Below are positions 7,801 through 14,619 of a DNA stretch of 33,607 bases, one piece after another; positions within the stretch are counted from its first letter, which is position 1, and each line of letters opens with the position of its first letter. This stretch comes from an uncultured Collinsella sp. GTDB lineage: Bacteria > Actinomycetota > Coriobacteriia > Coriobacteriales > Coriobacteriaceae. A program made the translations under genes and the position numbers. Where the stretch lies: assembly GCA_958438125.1 (NCBI GenBank), contig CAUBQN010000003.1:1-33607 (forward strand), read 5' to 3'. Below the pieces are notes generated by a model. That model did no database searches. It was not told the DNA's origin and worked only from the letters and a program-made list of their open reading frames with translations.

Positions 7801-9181
7801 GGTCGGTTCTTACCTGGAAGAGGGCCTTAATATTGCCGTATGCGGGGTCGTTGTTGTTACCCCAGGTTTTGCCCACCCAATCGTAGGCGAGCGAGCCGTA
7901 CAGCTGTGTGGCGATATCCATCGTGAACAGCGGCGTGCAATGGTGGCGAAGGAGCTTGGTGTTTCTTGGATCGGTGCCCGAACCGGCACTCATCCTCTTG
8001 TACTGATTCCACTTCCCCTCCATCTCGTCGAGGTAGCGGTTTGCCTGCTTGGCGCCCGACTCGCGCGGCGATTTCTTCCAGTATTCCGGATCAGGGTTGC
8101 CCGAATCGTTCATATAGCTAGCTGGTTTGTACCCTCCGCCAAACAGCACGTATCCAGCAAACGAGAAATCGAACAGAATGGGAAATGTGGGCATCCAGCA
8201 CGTGAACTTATTACCACCGATGCCGGGAAACGCCGCTGGGAAATCAAACGGAGTGACCTCTTGGTCCATGGTGGTGGGAATGATGGTGGTCGAGCCCGAT
8301 TCCGCCTTTGCGGCCGGCGCGGTGACAACGGCCATAGGGGATGAGAGCGTGTAGGTTTTGCCCTGGTAGTCGAGGACAAAGCGCAGCTTGCACCCTTCTT
8401 CCAGAAGGCCCGATGCCGCATCGAGGAACTTGTCTTCGAGTGTGAACGTTGCCAGATTATCCGCGCCCGATGCGCTGGCCTTGATCTGGCCGATCTGCGT
8501 GACGGTTTCGGGTGAGCTGCCCGCAGCATGCGTCACTTTGTTGATGCGCAGCGTTGCCTGTCCACCCTGTGGCAGATGTGCCTGCACAGTAAAGGCATGC
8601 GTATCGGGCTGCTCGTTTGCCGTGTCGTCCTTCGGCAATGCCATAAACGTGGCGTCGGCGTACTGGATGTCCCATTCGTCGAACGTGAGCTGTCGAAAGT
8701 ACGGCTCGCCATCGGAGAGCGGGCGTGTGGGTGCGGTAATAGCGGTGCCGCCTTGGACACGCGCGAGGGGAATCTCGACATCGCGGTAGCCCGCCATGCT
8801 AATGGAGATGCCGCCGTTAAAGTCGTACGCGTCGAGAAGCGTTGCCTCGTCCACGTAGCCTTCCGAAAGCGGCGCGATCTCAAAGATGGCCGTGCCCTCG
8901 TCGTCGGTCGTGGCGGTGAGCTGCTTGCCCGCGGCATAACGCGACGCGAGCGTGACCTGGGCTCCCTTGATGGGCATATTCTTGTTGGCGACGTCGACCA
9001 CGACCACACCAAACATTGTGCGCGAGAGAACGAGCACCCTGAAGGGGTCTTTTTCGTCGGCATAGGCTTCGGTAGCCACGAACGGCAATATGAAGGCGTT
9101 TGCGCTTCCCGGCACGCGCGGCAACATAATGCTCGCCAGCGAGGACACTCCGGCAACAAGTAACGAACGGCGATCAAGCAT
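4814..9181 (-). CDS. Giant Tat-exported, sortase-anchored surface protein (LAGTG)
   Basis: A 1455-residue cell-wall protein of unknown function. The start is set at ATG 9181, preceded by GGGAG 8 nt away; the frame extends further upstream without signal-like sequence. The N-terminus MLDRRSLLVAG is a twin-arginine type signal (Arg4-Arg5), followed by a hydrophobic stretch and a possible cleavage after AYA41. Residues about 45-150 look like a carboxypeptidase-regulatory or CNA-B-like beta domain (GAQVTLASRY...DDEGTAIFEI). A long middle region has no fold I can name. About residues 1230-1340 resemble a CARDB-like module (FMVTVRNDGNTLLTAG). A Ser/Gly/Asp-rich linker leads to LAGTGD (1407-1412), a hydrophobic helix and RR, which is the layout of a cell-wall sorting signal. 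An 18-residue tail after RR is longer than usual. The LuxR gene lies 156 nt upstream on the same strand and may control it. Confidence 0.85.
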   Translation of the reverse strand: MLDRRSLLVAGVSSLASIMLPRVPGSANAFILPFVATEAYADEKDPFRVLVLSRTMFGVVVVDVANKNMPIKGAQVTLASRYAAGKQLTATTDDEGTAIFEIAPLSEGYVDEATLLDAYDFNGGISISMAGYRDVEIPLARVQGGTAITAPTRPLSDGEPYFRQLTFDEWDIQYADATFMALPKDDTANEQPDTHAFTVQAHLPQGGQATLRINKVTHAAGSSPETVTQIGQIKASASGADNLATFTLEDKFLDAASGLLEEGCKLRFVLDYQGKTYTLSSPMAVVTAPAAKAESGSTTIIPTTMDQEVTPFDFPAAFPGIGGNKFTCWMPTFPILFDFSFAGYVLFGGGYKPASYMNDSGNPDPEYWKKSPRESGAKQANRYLDEMEGKWNQYKRMSAGSGTDPRNTKLLRHHCTPLFTMDIATQLYGSLAYDWVGKTWGNNNDPAYGNIKALFQVRTDLNWTEQFTLGPVPFFLNVNPWVLAKLALAVGAHTHGSGAAFFKNISLDYSNTSGSFTIQIGLAVTFGAGVAGVASSAVRGAASLTLFIGYEKADGHQLPRLRVGADVDVDVILQFVMFKWTTKAWSGSWPTLIDSWNMSVNNGDQYALQRSELALGGDTPYTLDARFGTPGNIEAGGVPQFIASATIVTNAELLARAEVKATAVNAAPVVRDWDRAVTRIELEADAESDDTGQIEHFVHALIENDENAAPMYEYTYIGQATNTVDDPNADSAGVSEDERGGIKPSSDNVLFAGVLSEAHMKLAMIAGVECLFRIASVRYGDNGRSRLVVHTKANGTWSAPTPVDFPLGFGEGDVERDSIYDYDFDVVEYTDGRGNQDAYVLLVSGERPAGDNTLFDTASTSGILSVVRLRISNDGVRVISHTSWRSISRGRLQEDGYHCLQCPRITVGKTLVDGRLSGAYLHRRGTTAEKTLGSEAEVALECFTLWSDVSGDSLTFRQVLRFPQAPSSIELGAPENINGKMVVPIAYETAGGCGCASYAVIGQSIASWGVMSPDATVPHAVPWPQHTGFLATVNEQLQHITWTRGASAFATQPVGAAGCGPASFSVSNNGRCVLYVENTDGKVGQTYDEEGNPVAVMGKHFRIFASTLAGDLFTEPFVMCELDHPVDQITTFLTSGSMLSALATHIVSAEKSEAELHGIEVPLVACATPTGAVATSGAVVPGAAGESFMVTVRNDGNTLLTAGTIDLYREGSSQPFSSASIGFGANTRMASIYDPELAEDASVNDMAHVKYALETLGTPFATHPLVADSGNAVLAPGCTAQFRMSFAIPESWSDEVGKRVTLYAKARNLVALDPVTLEEIRPGANSALGAVLHELHVPDAACERSEVQVGVCDSADTTELHDAPMTADDDGGSSGGGTDEGGGSGGRSSGSGKDHSNNKRSGKAGALAGTGDVNAPLTAAATALAAAGAGLIAYSARRTALEKDTANEVNSDRSR

Positions 9182-9337
9182 CTTTGGCTCCCATCCCGCA
9201 GGTATCGGTGGAAATAATCCAATTTTGCGAGAAGGCATCCTGTCACGGTAGTGCCGTCCGAGGGCCAAAATGTCCAATTTGAGCGAGCGGAGCGCCGGGG
9301 CTCCGGGACGCACGTGCCGCGCTAGGCAGTCTGGCTG

Positions 9338-10342
9338 CTAACGCAGCATATGCGCGACCAGCTCAGTGCGCGTGCCGATGCCAAGCTTTGCATACACGTT
9401 GGACAGTCGATTTTTGACGGTGCCCGGCGATACTCCCATATGGCGTGCGATTTCGGCGTTGGTCCACCCACGACAGGCGAGCATGGCCATGGTGAATTCC
9501 GTGGTCGTTAGATCGTCGGCAACGTCCTCGCCCGAATCGGGGTTGTGGATGCGCCGCCAGCCGTAGCTGAATCGATACGTAATCTCGATGATGCGCGCGA
9601 AGTCGTCAGGGTATTGCGTTTTTAGGCATGCCTCGATAAGCCCCTGTAAAAGGCCGTGATGCTCGCCAATGAGCTCAATAAGGCCGTCGGGACGCGCAAT
9701 GTTCCAAGCAACTCCGAAGTGCGTTTTTGCGGCGTCGATGGCCTTGAGGCTCATGCATGCCATGGAAGCTGCCAAGTGCAGGAACAGCTCCGAGATGGGA
9801 TAACTTCCCTGTTTCATGATCAGGGCGTTTTCCGCCATGCCCAGACTGCGGCCATATTCGCCGCGCAGGTACAGGGCATGCGCCATCACGTAGCTGGCGA
9901 ACAGGCGCAGGCCTTCGGGCAGATGCGCCGCAAGCGGATAAAACTCTTCGGCAGAATACGGGGAAGACAAGTGCAGCAGGACGCTTGCGGCCGAGGCGAA
10001 CAGGATATGCGTGGCGTGGACGGCGGGTGATTCCTCGTCAGTTGGCGTATCGAGGATGCCCGCAAGACAACGGCGGGCGTCGGCGATACGGTTGAGCGAC
10101 AGACTGGCGTATCCGCAGATAAAGCATGCGGAATAGCGCAGTGCGGAATCGGTGGCGTCAAGATAGGGACGCGCCGTCTTGGCAGCGAGGGCGGCCTGTC
10201 CGCGAAAGTACAGCGCTTCTGCCGTGGCAATGGCGCGCGAATCGGGGTCGGAAATGCCTGCAACCGCAGCGTCAATCTGCCCCGGCACAAAGGCAGTGCA
10301 CATCAACGGCATGGGAACGCATGGGTAGCCATCGCAGTCCAT
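9338..10342 (-). CDS. LuxR-family transcriptional regulator with TPR-like sensor region
   Basis: A 334-residue regulator. The last about 57 residues form a LuxR-type helix-turn-helix: LTTTEFTMAML, then TNAEIARHMGVSPGTVKNRL, ending in LGIGTRTELVAHM. The preceding about 270 residues are helical and Ala-rich with repeated AxxL/YxxG spacing, like tetratricopeptide repeats, and have no response-regulator receiver. The start at ATG 10342 is chosen because GGGAG lies 8 nt before it; the longer frame to 10525 runs into the neighbouring kinase gene and has no such site. It follows the kinase stop by 68 nt and precedes the giant surface protein by 156 nt, all on one strand, so co-transcription or direct control of the surface protein is plausible. 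The ligand is unknown. Confidence 0.85.
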   Translation of the reverse strand: MDCDGYPCVPMPLMCTAFVPGQIDAAVAGISDPDSRAIATAEALYFRGQAALAAKTARPYLDATDSALRYSACFICGYASLSLNRIADARRCLAGILDTPTDEESPAVHATHILFASAASVLLHLSSPYSAEEFYPLAAHLPEGLRLFASYVMAHALYLRGEYGRSLGMAENALIMKQGSYPISELFLHLAASMACMSLKAIDAAKTHFGVAWNIARPDGLIELIGEHHGLLQGLIEACLKTQYPDDFARIIEITYRFSYGWRRIHNPDSGEDVADDLTTTEFTMAMLACRGWTNAEIARHMGVSPGTVKNRLSNVYAKLGIGTRTELVAHMLR

Positions 10343-10410
10343 CTTCCATCTCCCAACAGCTGGCAACAATAGCAGCAATTGTACTCCTGTTGCTCGGGAC
10401 CCCTTTCGTT

Positions 10411-11562
10411 TTACTGTTCGGTTAACGCTACGGATCGTTTTGGAAGGCTTACGAGCATGGCGGTCCCGCTCTCGGAACTTGCTTCGACCTCTACCGTGCC
10501 ACCGTGAAGCGCTGCAATCTCCCAAACGAGCGCTAGCCCGAGTCCTGCGCCGCCGTATGCCCTGCTGCGGGATTTGTCTAGACGAAAGAACGGTTGGAAG
10601 ATGCTCTCACGGTACTGCTTGGGTATTCCCGGGCCCTGGTCCTCGACTCGCAGGAACACGTGGCTGTCGTTGTCGCAGATGGAGACGTTGGCAGTCGAGC
10701 CGGGGTGGCTGTAACGGATGGCGTTTTCGGCCAGGTTAAACACCAGCCGATAGAGGAGCGCATCGTTCCCGATTACTAAAGCGTCTCCAGCACAATTGAG
10801 GGCTATGCCCTTATTTTCGGCAAGTGGCGCAAGGTCGGTGAGGACCTCTGCGGACAAGGGACCGAGTTCAACAGCGTCCCCGCAAGGGACACTGCGGAGC
10901 TCACTCATCTCGAGCAATACCTTGGTCATTCGAGACATGCGTTCAGTTTGTTCTTGTAGCAGGCCGAGCAGCTCGGCTGTTTCGGGTTGCAAACCGGAGT
11001 GCTCGGAGATGAATAGTTCAATCTGTGCTTGCATAAGGGCGAGCGGGGTGCGCAGCTCGTGTGCGGCGTTGCCGGTAAACTGACGCTGTGCAGAGAACCC
11101 TTCGCCAAGACGGGAGATCATGTCGTTGAAAGAGGCGCTGCATCGTTGTAGCTCGGTGGGCACATCTTCACTGAGTCTGATTTCGCTTAGGTTGTCAGGC
11201 TGCACACGCTCAACCTGGGCTGCAAAAGCCCGTAGCGGTTTGAGTGCACGGCCGCTCACAAAGTATGCCAGCGCGCCGCCAAGGAGTGTGACTCCAGCCG
11301 TGATGTACCAGGCTGTCGTGCCAAAAGACTCCTGTGCGTCGTTTACGACGATTGTGACCTTGTCATCGAGGGCCGTTTTCGTTGGGTCGAACACCTGGGG
11401 CGAATCCGCGCCGGCAGCGTTAAAGGCCGAGATGTCACTGCCGATGGCATCCATATAGCGCATGCCCGTATAGCCGACCAGGCAGTTCGTCAGCACGCAC
11501 GCCGCACACGTCAGCAGCGCCGTCATGATCGTTATGCGCCATTGCAGCGAAAGCCTTTTCAT
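10411..11562 (-). CDS. Membrane sensor histidine kinase
   Basis: A 383-residue sensor kinase of the OmpR-partner class. Transmembrane segment 1 is at about residues 10-34 and segment 2 at about 84-104, enclosing a short extracytoplasmic loop of about 50 residues. A HAMP-like region follows. The H-box is NAAHELRTPLA with His168. The catalytic domain shows NLAENAIRYS (N-box), VEDQGPGIP (G1), FFRLDKSRSR and GAGLGLALV (G2). Its start ATG overlaps the stop of the response-regulator gene by four bases (ATGA), so the two are translationally coupled and act as a pair. The very small sensor loop suggests detection of envelope state or a small molecule near the membrane. The divergent redox module is the natural candidate target, by inference. 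Confidence 0.93.
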   Translation of the reverse strand: MKRLSLQWRITIMTALLTCAACVLTNCLVGYTGMRYMDAIGSDISAFNAAGADSPQVFDPTKTALDDKVTIVVNDAQESFGTTAWYITAGVTLLGGALAYFVSGRALKPLRAFAAQVERVQPDNLSEIRLSEDVPTELQRCSASFNDMISRLGEGFSAQRQFTGNAAHELRTPLALMQAQIELFISEHSGLQPETAELLGLLQEQTERMSRMTKVLLEMSELRSVPCGDAVELGPLSAEVLTDLAPLAENKGIALNCAGDALVIGNDALLYRLVFNLAENAIRYSHPGSTANVSICDNDSHVFLRVEDQGPGIPKQYRESIFQPFFRLDKSRSRAYGGAGLGLALVWEIAALHGGTVEVEASSESGTAMLVSLPKRSVALTEQ

Positions 11563-12233
11563 TCGCTATCCTCCATAACGTAGCCCTCTCCAATCCGATT
11601 GCGAATCGGGTCGTATCCCAAAGCGCTGCGCAACTTTTTTCGGAGCGACGAGATGTGAACGCGGGTTGCGTTGCTAAAGCTGTTCACGGTGCTATCCCAA
11701 ACGTGCTCGATAAGCTCCTCTTGGCTTACCGGTCGCCCCTGATTAAGCATCAGGTATTCCAAGATTCCCGTTTCCTTGCGTGTAAGAGATAAGGCCTCGC
11801 TGCCCACGGAAGCGATGCGCGCCTTGGTGTCAAAGCTGAGTTTTCCGCAGGTTAATACTATGTCGCTTTGTGCGAAGCGCCTGAGGGTAAGGCTGCGGAT
11901 CCTTGCCGCAAGTTCGTCCAGATGAAACGGCTTGGTGAGGTAATCGTTGGCGCCGGCATCGAGTCCGTCGACCTTATCGGATACTTCGCCACGCGCGGAC
12001 AGAATCAGCACCTTGGTCTCGCAGTCGGTTTTCCTAAGTTCCCTGAGTACGGTCATGCCGTCGATACGGGGAAGGTTGAGGTCGAGTACCACGAGGTCAA
12101 AGACTTCGACGCCCAGCAGGTCGAGCGCCTCCCGTCCGTCGTGACAGCAGTCGACGCTGTATGCCAGGTTTCGCAAGCTGCGCGCGATTGCGTCACACAG
12201 CGCCCGCTCGTCCTCGACGATCAAAATACGCAT
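11559..12233 (-). CDS. OmpR/PhoB-type response regulator
   Basis: A 224-residue two-component regulator. The receiver has the acidic pair Glu7-Asp8, phospho-acceptor Asp51 in VVLDLNLPR and Lys101 in YLTKPF. The C-terminal half is a winged-helix DNA-binding domain (LTRKETGILEYLMLNQGRPVSQEELI, then RVHISSLRKKLRS). The start is ATG 12233 with AAGGAG (12240-12245) six nt upstream; a longer frame begins at 12263 but lacks a ribosome site. It is first in a unit followed by its kinase (ATGA overlap). It is divergent from the CXXC/NapH-like/TlpA genes, with a 90-nt shared control region, so it may regulate that module as well as itself. Confidence 0.93.
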   Translation of the reverse strand: MRILIVEDERALCDAIARSLRNLAYSVDCCHDGREALDLLGVEVFDLVVLDLNLPRIDGMTVLRELRKTDCETKVLILSARGEVSDKVDGLDAGANDYLTKPFHLDELAARIRSLTLRRFAQSDIVLTCGKLSFDTKARIASVGSEALSLTRKETGILEYLMLNQGRPVSQEELIEHVWDSTVNSFSNATRVHISSLRKKLRSALGYDPIRNRIGEGYVMEDSE

Positions 12234-12263
12234 AACAGTCTCCTTGCACATTTCAAATCGCAC

Positions 12264-12291
12264 TTAACACGGATTTTATAGTCGATATGGT
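12264..12291 (+). promoter_or_regulatory. Candidate promoter of the CXXC/4Fe-4S/TlpA operon
   Basis: TTAACA (12264-12269) and TATGGT (12286-12291) are separated by 16 nt and lie 33 nt before the TTG start at 12324. On the opposite strand TATAAA (12275-12280) could be the -10 of the response-regulator promoter, without a good -35. Confidence 0.45.
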
Positions 12292-12323
12292 CCAATGGTC
12301 GCGTAACGAAAGGAGTGGTCGAG

Positions 12324-12470
12324 TTGTTCAAAGCGGTAAAACCCATGGTACAGGTCGCTTTGTTGATCGTCGGAATTGCCATGGTGTGCTTTGGTGTTAT
12401 GCGCGGCGAGGCGGATGCCGTGCTGGCCAAAGCGATTAGGCTGTGCTTGGAGTGTATCGGAATTGGATAA
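12324..12470 (+). CDS. CD1871A-family CXXC-motif mini-protein
   Basis: A 48-residue protein starting at TTG 12324, which is preceded by AAAGGAG (12309-12315) at an ideal 8-nt spacing. Residues about 9-26 form one membrane helix. After a conserved MRGEADAVLAKAI stretch the protein ends in LCLECIGIG. The single helix, the RGE motif and the terminal CLEC followed by IGIG match the CD1871A family of CXXC mini-proteins. These sit beside NapH-like 4Fe-4S proteins and TlpA-like thioredoxins in anaerobes. Their biochemical role is not established. Here its stop overlaps the TTG start of the 4Fe-4S protein gene, which argues for coupled translation and a shared function, probably passing electrons or thiol equivalents across the membrane. 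It is easily missed because of its size and start codon. Confidence 0.85.
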   Translation: MFKAVKPMVQVALLIVGIAMVCFGVMRGEADAVLAKAIRLCLECIGIG

Positions 12471-13365
12471 AAGAGAAAACACTGCGTCGCATGTTTTGGC
12501 CCGATTTCGCGGATTCATTCAGGCGGCGGCGACGCTGGCCACCAATATTCACCTGCCAAACTTTGCCAAAGGCGGCATCTATCAGGGCGCGGGGAAAACA
12601 GTCTGCGTACCTGGACTTAATTGCTATTCGTGCCCCGCGGCATCGGGTGCGTGCCCCATCGGGTCGTTCCAGTCGGTGGTAGGTTCATCCAAGTTCAACT
12701 TTTCTTACTATGTCACCGGTACGCTCATTTTGCTCGGCGTGCTGCTGGGACGCTTTGTATGCGGCTTTCTGTGCCCGTTTGGCTGGCTGCAGGAGCTGCT
12801 TCATAAGATTCCCGGCAAAAAGTTCTCCACGAAAAAGCTTAAGCTGCTCACGTACATCAAATACGTCGTGCTGCTGTTTGCCGTGGTGCTGCTGCCCGTC
12901 TTGGTGGTCAACGATGTGGGCATGGGCGACTCGTTCTTTTGCAAGTACATCTGTCCACAGGGTGTGCTCGAGGGCGCCATTCCGCTGGCCATTGCCAATG
13001 CCGGCATTCGATCTGCGTTGGGGCATCTCTTTACTTGGAAACTTGCCGTTCTCATTGCCGTGGTAGTGCTGAGCGTTTTGTTCTACCGCCCCTTCTGCAA
13101 ATGGATTTGTCCACTCGGCGCATTCTATGCGCTCATGAATAGGGTGTCCCTACTGGGGATTCGGGTCGATGCATGCAAATGTGTCTCGTGTGGCAAGTGC
13201 TCAAAGGTTTGTCAGATGGACGTTGATGTGGTCCGCGCGCCCAATCATGCCGAATGTATCCGGTGCGGAAAGTGCATCGGGGCCTGTCCTGTCGATGCCA
13301 TCAGCTATCGCTATGGCCTGGATGTGTCGGCGGAAAAGCTTCCCTTGACCGCCGATAAAAAGTAA
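12463..13365 (+). CDS. NapH/CcoG-like membrane 4Fe-4S protein
   Basis: A 300-residue polytopic membrane ferredoxin. The first cysteine cluster is VPGLNCYSCP...GACP (Cys54, Cys57, Cys64). Membrane helices lie at about residues 82-100, 130-150 and 190-208. The signatures GFLCPFGW, KYICPQG and KWICPLGA are those of the Fer4_5/NapH family. Two ferredoxin sites follow: Cys240-Cys243-Cys246-Cys250 and Cys265-Cys268-Cys271-Cys275 (CIRCGKCIGACPVD). It probably moves electrons from the cytoplasm or quinone pool to a partner at the outer face, here the TlpA-like lipoprotein. The start is taken as TTG 12463, which overlaps the mini-protein stop and has GGAG 10 nt upstream; the upstream part of the frame is only an out-of-phase reading of the mini-protein gene. 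Confidence 0.9.
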   Translation: MDKRENTASHVLARFRGFIQAAATLATNIHLPNFAKGGIYQGAGKTVCVPGLNCYSCPAASGACPIGSFQSVVGSSKFNFSYYVTGTLILLGVLLGRFVCGFLCPFGWLQELLHKIPGKKFSTKKLKLLTYIKYVVLLFAVVLLPVLVVNDVGMGDSFFCKYICPQGVLEGAIPLAIANAGIRSALGHLFTWKLAVLIAVVVLSVLFYRPFCKWICPLGAFYALMNRVSLLGIRVDACKCVSCGKCSKVCQMDVDVVRAPNHAECIRCGKCIGACPVDAISYRYGLDVSAEKLPLTADKK

Positions 13366-13394
13366 ACAAGCTTCGACAAAACGGAGGAATGACT

Positions 13395-14366
13395 ATGAAG
13401 CTTTCTAAGATTGCGGCCCTGTTTATGGTGCCGGTATTGGCCTTGTGCCTTGTGGCATGTTCGGCGCCCGGTGGCAATGTGAGCGAATCTGCGAGCTCCG
13501 ATCCTAAGATCGCAGAACTCACTGCGCAGAAGCCGGCCAATGCCGACGAGGCCGCCGAGCTGTATGCGAAGCTCATGCAGAAGGAGAACGAGATCTTTTC
13601 GAGTGATAACGCGCTGTGGGAAAAGGTATTCAATGCGGCAAATAAAGACTCGACAATGATTGAGGACGGCAGCAATTACGGCGATTTCTTGCTCAAGACC
13701 ATCGACGGCGCCAAGGATGAGTTTACGGCGGATGAGCTTAAGACGCTCAAGGCCGGTGCGCAGCAGATCAAGGAAATCGAGGACAAGCTCGAGAGCTTGG
13801 AGAAGGAGTTCCCCGGCTGTGGAAGCACGCCGAGCGCAGGCGAGAGCGTCGACGCTTCGACCGCTGGCATGACGGCTGGTGCCAATGCTTCGAGCGAGGC
13901 GACGAAGTTCCCCAGCTTTACGGGCAAGGACCTGGACGGCAACGACGTGAGCAGCGACGAGCTGTTCTCTAAGAACAAGGTTACCGTCATGAACTTTTGG
14001 TTCACCACTTGCAAGCCGTGCGTGGGTGAGTTGGGCGATCTTGAGAAACTGAATCAGGAGCTTGCCGAGAAGGGCGGCCAGGTCGTGGGCGTCAATTCCT
14101 TTACGCTCGATGGCAACAAGGGCGAGATTGCAGATGCCAAGGACGTGCTGAGCAAGAAGGGCGTGACATATAAGAACATCTGGTTCAAGTCGGATAGCGA
14201 GGCCGGTAAGTTTACGTCAAATTTGTTCTCGTTCCCGACAACGCATGTCATCGATCAGAATGGCAACATCGTAGGGGATCCAATCGTGGGAGCCATCAGC
14301 TCCGCCGAGCAGCGCGCAGCACTCGACAAGCTTATCGACCAGGCGATTGCGAATAGCGAGCAGTAA
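13395..14366 (+). CDS. TlpA/ResA-like thioredoxin-fold lipoprotein
   Basis: A 323-residue extracytoplasmic thiol-disulfide protein. The signal MKLSKIAALF... ends in lipobox LVAC with lipidated Cys22. Residues about 35-145 are charged and helical, with no fold I can name. A low-complexity Ser/Ala linker (about 147-170) leads to a thioredoxin-like domain with VTVMNFWFTTCKPC (redox Cys206 and Cys209), GVNSFTLD and a TTHVID strand containing the expected cis-Pro region. It would receive electrons from the neighbouring 4Fe-4S membrane protein, by inference from the conserved gene order. The start is ATG 13395 because GGAGG lies 7 nt before it; the ATG at 13389 is too close to that site. It is last in the three-gene operon. 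Confidence 0.92.
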   Translation: MKLSKIAALFMVPVLALCLVACSAPGGNVSESASSDPKIAELTAQKPANADEAAELYAKLMQKENEIFSSDNALWEKVFNAANKDSTMIEDGSNYGDFLLKTIDGAKDEFTADELKTLKAGAQQIKEIEDKLESLEKEFPGCGSTPSAGESVDASTAGMTAGANASSEATKFPSFTGKDLDGNDVSSDELFSKNKVTVMNFWFTTCKPCVGELGDLEKLNQELAEKGGQVVGVNSFTLDGNKGEIADAKDVLSKKGVTYKNIWFKSDSEAGKFTSNLFSFPTTHVIDQNGNIVGDPIVGAISSAEQRAALDKLIDQAIANSEQ

Positions 14367-14446
14367 AAACCGCGTAAAGCATAGCGAGGATCGTGTGTTG
14401 CTGTGCGAAGTAGTCTGCTGCCTTTCAAGATAATCTCCACCATTTT

Positions 14447-14473
14447 GAGGTCCCGCTCGGGACCTCTTCTTTT
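14447..14473 (+). terminator. Rho-independent terminator of the redox operon
   Basis: GAGGTCCC pairs with GGGACCTC around GCTC, followed by TTCTTTT. It lies 80 nt after the TlpA-like stop. Confidence 0.88.
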
Positions 14474-14619
14474 GGGCACCATCCCGTTCGTTTTTTGGCG
14501 CGGTTCGTTACATTCCTCACTGGCTCCGGCAAAAATGGGGATAGAGTAGGACAAACGCGTCGAATACGAACGGCGGGGGAGAGTGGGCGAGTGCGCCCGC
14601 GTGGGAGAGGTTGCCGTCC

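Noticed and set aside
9182..9337. Extra upstream start for the surface protein (9313)
   Set aside because: The added 44 residues disrupt the Tat-like signal and have no ribosome site; ATG 9181 has GGGAG.
12285..12315. tRNA-like TGGTCCAATGGTCGCG
   Set aside because: Resembles a D-arm by chance; no anticodon or T-arm follows and it fits the operon promoter and RBS instead.
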